From: Clostridiales bacterium
GTDB lineage: Bacteria > Bacillota > Clostridia > Oscillospirales > CAG-382
DNA length: 12,171 bases
Assembly: GCA_003343885.1 (NCBI GenBank)
Contig: QAKH01000012.1
Location: 1-12,171 of the forward strand
Direction of reading: 5' to 3'
Shown: one piece after another, positions 8,501 through 12,171 of the stretch
Layout of the letters: each line of letters begins with the position of its first letter
How positions within the stretch are numbered: position 1 is the stretch's first letter
Position numbers and translations under genes: made by a program
Notes under the pieces: generated by a model
Database searches by the model: none
What the model was told of the DNA's origin: nothing
What the model saw: the letters and a program-made list of their open reading frames with translations, nothing else

Positions 8501-10744
8501 GCGACAAAGAAAGACTTTGAGATGAAAAACCGAAAGAAGTTCTGCGGACGAATTGCGACGGGCGATTATGATGCGGTCATTATCGGACATTCGCAGTTTG
8601 AAAAAATACCCATGTCGGCAGAACGGCAAAAAACGATACTTCAAAAACAGCTTGATGAAATCCTTGACGGTATTGCCATTGCCAAAGCCGAAAATGCCGA
8701 ACGCTATACCGTAAAGCAAATGGAAAAGACAAAGCGAGGGCTTGATGCAAAGCTGAAAAAATTAAACGACGGGGAGCGTAAGGACGATGTTGTTACCTTT
8801 GAGGAAATCGGCGTTGACAGGGTGTTTGTGGATGAAGCGCACTATTACAAAAACTTGTTTCTTTACACAAAAATGCGGAATGTGGGCGGTATTGCACAGA
8901 CCGAAGCACAAAAATCAAGCGACCTGTTTATGAAAACGCAGTACCTTGATGAAATTACAGGCGGTAAAGGTGTAATTTTTGCAACGGGTACGCCCGTAAG
9001 TAATTCAATGGTTGAATTATATACAATGCAGAGGTATCTACAGTATAAAACGCTTGAAAAGAACGGCTTGCAGCATTTTGATGCGTGGGCGTCCACCTTC
9101 GGCGAAACGGTAACGGCAATGGAGCTTGCCCCGGAAGGTACGGGCTACCGTATGAAAACACGCTTTGCAAAGTTTTTTAATCTGCCCGAACTTATATCTA
9201 TGTTTAAGGAAACAGCGGATATTCAGACGGCGGATATGTTAAAGCTGCCTGTGCCGGAGGTGGAATACCACAACGAAATTGCCGAGCCTACCGAGTTTCA
9301 GAAGGATATGGTTGAAGAACTCGGCGAGAGAGCCGAATCGGTGCGAAACAGAGCTGTTGATCCGAGCATTGACAATATGCTCAAGATTACAAACGACGGC
9401 AGGAAGCTGGCACTTGACCAAAGAATGATAAATCCTATGCTTCCCGATGATGAAGCATCAAAGGTTTCTGTTTGTGCCGACAGGGTGTTTGATATATGGA
9501 AAGAAACAACGGATACTCATGGTACGCAGTTGGTTTTCTGCGACTTGTCAACGCCGAAAAATGACGGCACATTCTCGGTATATAACAGCATACGGGATAA
9601 GCTGCTTGAAAAAGGCATACCCGAAAATGAAATAGCCTTTATTCATAACGCAGATACAGAGGTTAAGAAAAAGGACTTGTTTTCAAAGGTACGCAAAGGC
9701 GATGTGCGGATACTTCTCGGCTCCACCTCAAAAATGGGTGCCGGAACGAATGTGCAAACCCTGCTCTATGCCTCGCATGACCTTGATTGTCCGTGGCGTC
9801 CGGCTGATTTGGAGCAGCGCGCAGGAAGAATTATCAGGCAAGGCAACACAAACGAAAAGGTGCATATATATCGCTATGTTACCAAAGGCACATTTGACAC
9901 ATATATGTGGCAGACAGTTGAGCAAAAGCAGAAATTTATCTCGCAGATATTTACCTCTAAATCCCCCGTCAGAGTTGCTGATGATATAGATCCTACTGCT
10001 CTTTCCTATGCAGAAATAAAGGCACTGTCAACGGGCAATCCGTACATCAAGGAAAAAATGGAGCTTGACACGGAGGTATCAAAGCTGAATCTGATAAAAT
10101 CGTCATTTATGTCGCAGATTTATGACCTTGAGGATAAGGTGGTAAAATTCTATCCAAAACAGATTGCGGAAATCACCGCAAGAATTAAGGGCTTGGAAAC
10201 CGATATTTTAACAGTAAAGAAATACCCGAAAACAGATGATAAATTCAACACAATGACCATTGACGGATTCGGGTATTTTGAAAAGGAAAAAGCGGGAAAT
10301 GCGCTCATAGAACGCTGCAAGAAAATGACCTCGGAGGAGCCGGTTTTAATCGGCGACTACCTGGGTTTTTCTATGGAGCTGTCCTTTGACAGCTTTCAAA
10401 AGAATTTCTATGTCAGTCTTGTGGGTGCAAGGTCGTATAAGGTGGAGCTTGGCACTGATGTATACGGTAATATTCAGCGTATTGACAATGCCCTTGAAGG
10501 TCTTGAAAAAAGGCTTGAAACGGCAAAATCGGAGCTTGAAAACACAAATACGCAGTATGAAACCGCAAAGGTCGAAGCACAGCGACCGTTTCCGCAGGAG
10601 CAGGAGCTTCAGGAGAAAACAAAACGTCTTGCCGCCGTGGAGGTTCTGCTCAAAATGGATAAAAAGGACGATAATGTAATCGACACCGATGTTTCAGATG
10701 TGGAAGCGCCGCAGAAACGGCGTGAATATGCTATGGCAAGGTAA
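2588..10744 (+). CDS. Giant polyvalent protein: ArdC-like, MutS-I-like, N6-methylase-like and SNF2 helicase
   Basis: 2718 aa; GGAGGTGA (2573-2580) sits seven bases before the ATG. Domains in order: ArdC-like N-terminal region (about 20-105, NWTAFLKSAAWQYKYPFHDRL) and a following helical region (to about 258) without an HExxH zinc site; disordered Asp/Arg/Gly/Glu-rich linker (260-397); clamp-type peptide QLSLF (398-402); two copies of an alpha/beta domain (440-530 and 654-755); MutS domain-I-like module (927-1026, GDFYE at 951-955); small beta domain (about 1040-1100); methylase-like domain (1138-1405, EPSCGIGNF at 1247-1255, NVPF at 1311-1314); SF2/SNF2 helicase (1890-2460) with GHVVGAGKT at 1917-1925, DEAH at 2082-2085, ATGTP at 2132-2136, GAGTN at 2384-2388 and QRAGR at 2410-2414; coiled-coil tail to 2718. 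Proteins of this build are known on conjugative elements and are thought to remodel, modify or protect transferred DNA. It carries tnpV in another frame. Confidence 0.93.
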   Translation: MASKLQNIYELSENVSRNLSGYENWTAFLKSAAWQYKYPFHDRLLIYAQRPDATACASIDVWNKRLHSWINRGSKGIALLREGDRGQYLDYVFDISDTHSNNAPVRLWQYNSRFDGAIIETLENSFGELKSKNTITEAVISAAQNAIEDSKADYLQELEYEKQNSFLEDLDALNIEVEFQRTAETSIAYMVLQRLGLNPDEVFEREDFPYIMDFNTTSVISVLGNAVSSISEEALRSISETIRAEMREEIKNRKDFAENKNAVYNEIKEENTPTINNERTDNYDRDNIHGSERVSDTKLGSAAADSAGRQIRTDEKEISQTEPTEPIQQPNDNGQDNGASAGGRADSDRADTEHHAEDGTDRGRDRGTESEKSDDVDRTDEQPFAFGGGNRTAGGGLQLSLFDLIPTEEQQRETVQRAAQEIFGAAFSMPQQIIDEVLCDGTNERNSVIEICIEFSKDKSLADKAQFLRNLYKSDGKGFILDGRKVSAWWNEQGIRISYGDSATTNTAQLLSWEDAAKRIDELLDLGRFAPKDTLLQMDKYERKKVADAVWEMRRDLNTEKFPELEEYFTADVFTQGKGHPEETEKISEHLKTSAGLDEIKTITQKMSDLYDENLDITRFEWYNPHKVNDIVAELYITRKPFSAQALTYTPPERFISRDEIDKMFKRGSGISEGKYSIYLFFDTHSDKKERITFLKNHYGWGGSYTGTYNENHDAKGITFSHGDLTAPYAKISLKWNEAEKHIDRLIKSRDYLSDAEIKNIPNYEKEQLILRIRQAYIFDTDENTVMPYPSDADYDKKKDILKQKLNDKAHTQTMLSDLKELLAQTPADSRSYPLREAAIQDLEKYVNGEYNLFPHIDRIEEAAEETIETQLSEMTEEDKREVVDHVEASLDYGESYNLTEDDMAMYNAITAERAENQTEKEIPEQTFDEYLSELHKDDNGSKTVALLPLGDFYEAYNEDAENIARELDIASAPKIIDGKRYIISGFPKHALEKYVDTLTYKGYDVVITDENKKSYRILSTDKAVPGQSEAQQSEQTTENLIGTELTIDDRKFVVDSVNTDFNSASLRDITFQNGTGFPIFRSESIDFVKGIVAEQEKPQVTAEFQKAKPQKVQNTVVYPEIPISERHNFQISNDELGYGSPKEKFRRNIEAVNLLHELEFDHRLATSEEQEILSQYVGWGGLADAFDETKSNWADEYKELIVTLSPEEYEQARASTLTAHFTPPVVIKAMYKALSNMGFTQGNILEPSCGIGNFMGLMPDSMNESKMYGVELDSITGRIAQQLYQKNSVAIQGFEDSALPDSFFDIAIGNVPFGDFKALDKKYNKYNFLIHDFFFAKTLDKVRPGGVVAFITSSGTMDKRNSKVRRYIAQRADLIGAIRLPNNTFKKNAGTEVTADILFLQKRERMTDIMPEWVEVGEFSEGQFVNRYFLDNPDMVMGELKEVSGPFGPELTCAPIENIPLSEQLDGAIQNIHAQITEYEFDDVSNDEEVTVPADPNVRNFSYTVVDGDIYFRENSLMRKIEMNATAENRVKGMIELRNCVRTLIEYQTENYSDDEIKAQQAKLNTLYDDFTKKYGLINSRGNALAFSEDSSYFLLCSLEILDENGNLERKADMFTKRTIGAKHEVTKVDTADEALAVSIAEKAKIDIAFMEKLSGKTEQQLYEDLHGVIFLNPYYEEFPHSEQKYLTADEYLSGNVREKLRKAEQMAEANPEYKINAEYLQKVQPKDLTAGEISVKLGTTWIPPEYIKEFVFELLSPNYYARDKIDVKYSNLTGEWNIQNKSADKGVKATNTYGTNRISAYKIIEDSLNLRDVRIFDYVYDENGNKAAKLNVKETTIAQQKQTVIKQAFEDWIWKEPSRRDTLCRMYNERFNSNRPREYDGSHITFNGINPEIQLRQHQKNAVARIMYGGNSLLGHVVGAGKTWTMVAAAMEMKRLGLCNKSLFVVPNHLTEQWASEFLQLYPAANILVATKKDFEMKNRKKFCGRIATGDYDAVIIGHSQFEKIPMSAERQKTILQKQLDEILDGIAIAKAENAERYTVKQMEKTKRGLDAKLKKLNDGERKDDVVTFEEIGVDRVFVDEAHYYKNLFLYTKMRNVGGIAQTEAQKSSDLFMKTQYLDEITGGKGVIFATGTPVSNSMVELYTMQRYLQYKTLEKNGLQHFDAWASTFGETVTAMELAPEGTGYRMKTRFAKFFNLPELISMFKETADIQTADMLKLPVPEVEYHNEIAEPTEFQKDMVEELGERAESVRNRAVDPSIDNMLKITNDGRKLALDQRMINPMLPDDEASKVSVCADRVFDIWKETTDTHGTQLVFCDLSTPKNDGTFSVYNSIRDKLLEKGIPENEIAFIHNADTEVKKKDLFSKVRKGDVRILLGSTSKMGAGTNVQTLLYASHDLDCPWRPADLEQRAGRIIRQGNTNEKVHIYRYVTKGTFDTYMWQTVEQKQKFISQIFTSKSPVRVADDIDPTALSYAEIKALSTGNPYIKEKMELDTEVSKLNLIKSSFMSQIYDLEDKVVKFYPKQIAEITARIKGLETDILTVKKYPKTDDKFNTMTIDGFGYFEKEKAGNALIERCKKMTSEEPVLIGDYLGFSMELSFDSFQKNFYVSLVGARSYKVELGTDVYGNIQRIDNALEGLEKRLETAKSELENTNTQYETAKVEAQRPFPQEQELQEKTKRLAAVEVLLKMDKKDDNVIDTDVSDVEAPQKRREYAMAR
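3420..3437 (+). promoter_or_regulatory. Internal ribosome binding site and start codon of tnpV
   Basis: AAAGGA (3420-3425) is followed after nine bases by ATG (3435-3437). This is a well-spaced ribosome binding site lying inside the giant helicase frame, and it decides the start of tnpV. An in-frame ATG at 3417 lies upstream of the site and is a poorer start. Confidence 0.75.
3435..3785 (+). CDS. tnpV: TnpV family protein, encoded in the +1 frame inside the helicase gene
   Basis: 116 aa, complete, with its own ribosome binding site. The sequence is recognisably TnpV, the small transposon-encoded protein named from the clostridial element Tn4451: MTEITYTEVNGYQIPNL at 1-17, VGKYGQMRRKYLK at 26-38, a SLYSSLMITGRITEHL helix from about 43, EGVTEELKAKNPMMW around 80-95, and the closing AEEIVLPEVVYS. 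These blocks cover the full usual length of about 115-125 aa. Its molecular role is unsettled; a link to element excision has been suggested because of Xis-like features. It lies wholly within the giant helicase gene in the +1 frame, opposite helicase residues about 283-399, the low-complexity linker. Because family-typical motifs run end to end, this is not a chance shadow frame. The less constrained partner is probably the helicase linker. Expression would be coupled to translation of the helicase message. Confidence 0.88.
   Translation: MTEITYTEVNGYQIPNLAVPQQTVQVGKYGQMRRKYLKQSRPSLYSSLMITGRITEHLLEVERTATEQIQSIMQKMAQTEGVTEELKAKNPMMWTGLMNNLLHSAEEIVLPEVVYS
3779..3793 (+). other. Codons for beta sliding clamp-binding motif QLSLF
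   Basis: Helicase residues 398-402 read QLSLF, an exact match to the bacterial clamp-binding consensus QL(S/D)LF used by polymerases, MutS and other proteins that dock on DnaN. It sits at the end of the disordered linker, where a docking peptide would be accessible. The TAA stop of tnpV (3783-3785) lies within the Leu-Ser codons of this motif in the other frame. Clamp binding is inferred from the motif. Confidence 0.65.
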
Positions 10745-10771
10745 AAAATTGATGAAAGATTCCCGGAGATA

Positions 10772-10800
10772 TTGACAAACGGTCGGTATTCCGATATACT
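10772..10800 (+). promoter_or_regulatory. Sigma-A promoter of the HTH-HipA operon
   Basis: TTGACA (10772-10777) and TATACT (10795-10800) are separated by 17 bases, only one mismatch from the full consensus. Transcription should begin near 10807, leaving a leader of about 34 bases before the regulator start. It lies 27 bases after the helicase stop, so the module can be expressed on its own. Confidence 0.85.
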
Positions 10801-10809
10801 ATTTGTATA
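10783..10809. repeat. Two abutting short palindromes over the -10 box (candidate operators)
   Basis: TCGG-TATT-CCGA (10783-10794) directly abuts TATAC-TATTT-GTATA (10795-10809). The second covers the -10 box and the expected transcription start. Arms are only 4 and 5 bases, so chance cannot be excluded, but the position is where a HipB/XRE autorepressor would bind. Confidence 0.4.
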
Positions 10810-10840
10810 GAATAGTTAGTGAAAGGATGGTGCTGTTATA

Positions 10841-11302
10841 ATGACACTGCAAAGATTGCTTGATAACGAAAGCATCACAAAATATCAGCTTTCAAAAATA
10901 AGCGGAGTGCCGAAAACAACCGTTATCGATATATGTTCAGGGAAAACATCAATTCAAAAATGTAATGCAAAAACCGTCTGGCAGATAGCAAAAGCCTTAA
11001 ATCGCACTATGGAAGAAATAATGGAGCTTGATAACAATGAATACAACTTGGAAACGGGTATGCCGACAGATGAAGCGCATTTTGAATGCGGACTTCCTAA
11101 ATATCTTTCCGAATCACTGGAAAATATGAAAAAGTCTTGGAAAATTATAGACAGCGGTAAAAAGGATATTCATTGGGATATATACTGGTGTGACCTTAAT
11201 GCCGATATAAATTCTGCCGAGGTTGAAGAACTCATTTCAAGTGAACAGGCTTGGTATTTGCGTCGAAAATATTTGAGAATGGAAAGGCAGGATAGTGTAT
11301 GA
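10841..11302 (+). CDS. XRE-type helix-turn-helix regulator with extra C-terminal domain (HipB-like partner)
   Basis: 153 aa. The upstream GAAAGGA (10821-10827) is 13 bases from the ATG, rather far; an ATG at 10826 in the same frame meets a stop after four codons, so 10841 is the first usable start. Residues 1-63 form an XRE/Cro-type helix-turn-helix domain (TKYQLSKISGVPKTTVIDIC, then the recognition segment and IAKALNRTMEEIMEL). Residues about 85-153 form a second domain (WDIYWCDLNADINSAEVEEL, then SSEQAWYLRRKYL) absent from classical HipB, which is around 90 aa. The stop overlaps the kinase start as ATGA (11299-11302), indicating translational coupling. By analogy with HipBA it would bind the promoter palindromes and restrain the kinase; the C-terminal domain may be the kinase-binding part. 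Function is inferred from pairing. Confidence 0.85.
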   Translation: MTLQRLLDNESITKYQLSKISGVPKTTVIDICSGKTSIQKCNAKTVWQIAKALNRTMEEIMELDNNEYNLETGMPTDEAHFECGLPKYLSESLENMKKSWKIIDSGKKDIHWDIYWCDLNADINSAEVEELISSEQAWYLRRKYLRMERQDSV

Positions 11303-12171
11303 TAGATTTTACAAACGCAGCAGTTAAAAATAAGACTTATGCCGGTGCAAATGGCAGTAAAATATCGATTGTGTATAACGGCGAGCAATATATGCTGAAA
11401 TTTCCGCCGTTTCCTACCATAAACAAGGAAATGAGCTATACAAACAGCTGTATCAGTGAGTATCTCGGTTGTAAGATTTTTGAGTCTGTGGGGATACCGG
11501 TGCAAGAAACGCTTATCGGCACATACACAAGCAAGGGTAAAGAAAAAATTGTTGTTGCCTGTAAGGATTTTACTTCACAAGGCATTACGCTTCAGGATTT
11601 TGCATCCCTCAAAAATCGTATTATCGACTCTGAAAGGAACGGCTACGGCACTGAACTTGGCGATATTCTTTCAACAATCGATGAGCAGACATCCATGGAT
11701 TCCGAAACACTTAAAACAAGATTTTGGGATATGTTTATCATCGATGCTTTTATAGGAAACTGGGATAGACATAACGGAAATTGGGGCTTTTTATACAACA
11801 ATGCCACCGATGAAGTAACGCTTGCCCCGGTTTTTGACTGTGGCAGCAGCCTTTATCCGCAAGCTGATGAGGATACCATGAAAGCGATTTTAACTGATAA
11901 AAACGAGCTTAATCACAGAGTTTTTGATATACCATTGTCGGCTATAACCTATAACGGTAAGAAAATAAACTATTTTAAATTCTTATCTGAGGGTGAATTT
12001 TCGGATTGTAACAAGGCATTAAAGCGTATTTCAGATCGGATTGATATGAATAAAATCTATGAGATTATAGACAGCACTCCAACAATAACACAAATGCAAA
12101 AAGAATTTTATAAAACAATGCTTGCAACGGTGTACAAAGGGAACATAATAAAAAACTTAATAATGGACTGC
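11299..12171 (+). CDS. HipA/CtkA-like protein kinase, 3' end cut off by window
   Basis: 291 codons are open to the last base, with no stop, so the C-terminus is missing; family members of this short type are roughly 300-330 aa, so little is lost. There is no HipA N-subdomain: the protein starts directly with the kinase fold. K34 in QYMLKFP is the likely ATP-binding lysine. GNWDRHNGNWGF at 153-164 is the HipA-type catalytic loop with catalytic D156 and metal-binding N161. DCGSSL begins at D180 and supplies the DxG metal ligand. HipA kinases phosphorylate serine in targets such as glutamyl- or tryptophanyl-tRNA synthetases and stop translation; CtkA-type relatives have other targets. All active-site residues are present, so it is probably active. 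The four-base overlap with the HTH gene marks a two-gene toxin-antitoxin-like operon. It could instead be an anti-phage effector kinase. Confidence 0.88.
   Translation, partial: MIDFTNAAVKNKTYAGANGSKISIVYNGEQYMLKFPPFPTINKEMSYTNSCISEYLGCKIFESVGIPVQETLIGTYTSKGKEKIVVACKDFTSQGITLQDFASLKNRIIDSERNGYGTELGDILSTIDEQTSMDSETLKTRFWDMFIIDAFIGNWDRHNGNWGFLYNNATDEVTLAPVFDCGSSLYPQADEDTMKAILTDKNELNHRVFDIPLSAITYNGKKINYFKFLSEGEFSDCNKALKRISDRIDMNKIYEIIDSTPTITQMQKEFYKTMLATVYKGNIIKNLIMDC

Noticed and set aside
8165..8719. Minus-strand open frame of 184 codons
   Set aside because: It is antisense to the well-conserved helicase N-lobe containing the Walker A motif, has a low-complexity-like composition and no recognisable domain.
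10386..10679. Plus-strand open frame within the coiled-coil end of the helicase
   Set aside because: Lys/Arg/Ser-rich sequence without motifs, as expected from shifting the frame of a coiled-coil coding stretch.
10826..10840. ATG-led four-codon frame (ATG GTG CTG TTA TAA) before the HTH gene
   Set aside because: It overlaps the ribosome binding site and ends directly before the true start; too short to support as a leader peptide.

Overview
The window looks like part of an integrative conjugative element or related mobilisable island in a low-to-moderate GC Firmicute, most likely a gut Clostridia (Lachnospiraceae/Oscillospiraceae type). The grounds are strong AGGAGG-type ribosome binding sites, consensus sigma-A promoters, AT-rich codon use under the standard code, and gene families recognised as typical of such elements: a giant polyvalent methylase/helicase, TnpV, and toxin-antitoxin cargo. 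No rRNA, tRNA, CRISPR array, integrase or IS element is visible. All genes are on the + strand.

Layout. 90-1133 is a 347-aa protein with an N-terminal small domain typical of mobile-element proteins. 1196-1567 is a 123-aa protein of unknown function with its own promoter. 1670-2313 is a Phd/YefM antitoxin plus PIN-domain toxin pair, driven by a perfect-consensus promoter whose -35 box sits inside an inverted repeat, and closed by an intrinsic terminator at 2337-2371. 2399-2551 is a 50-aa cysteine-rich microprotein. 2588-10744 is one 2718-aa polyvalent protein with, in order, an ArdC-like N-terminal region, a disordered linker, a beta-clamp-type QLSLF peptide, a duplicated alpha/beta domain, a MutS domain-I-like module, an N6-adenine methylase-like domain and an SNF2/SF2 helicase with coiled-coil tail. 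10841-11302 is an XRE-type regulator, translationally coupled to a HipA/CtkA-like kinase that runs off the window at 12171.

The most striking feature is a complete tnpV gene (3435-3785, 116 aa, with its own AAAGGA ribosome binding site). It is encoded in the +1 frame entirely inside the giant helicase gene, in the part that encodes its disordered linker. Both frames stay open across the whole overlap, and the tnpV stop codon falls inside the codons of the QLSLF motif.

Taken together, the giant protein is probably a DNA-handling and element-protection factor that acts during or after conjugative transfer. The two addiction or defence modules on either side of it (Phd-PIN upstream, HTH-HipA downstream) would stabilise the element or protect its host. 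Transfer genes, relaxase and integrase must lie outside the window if they exist.
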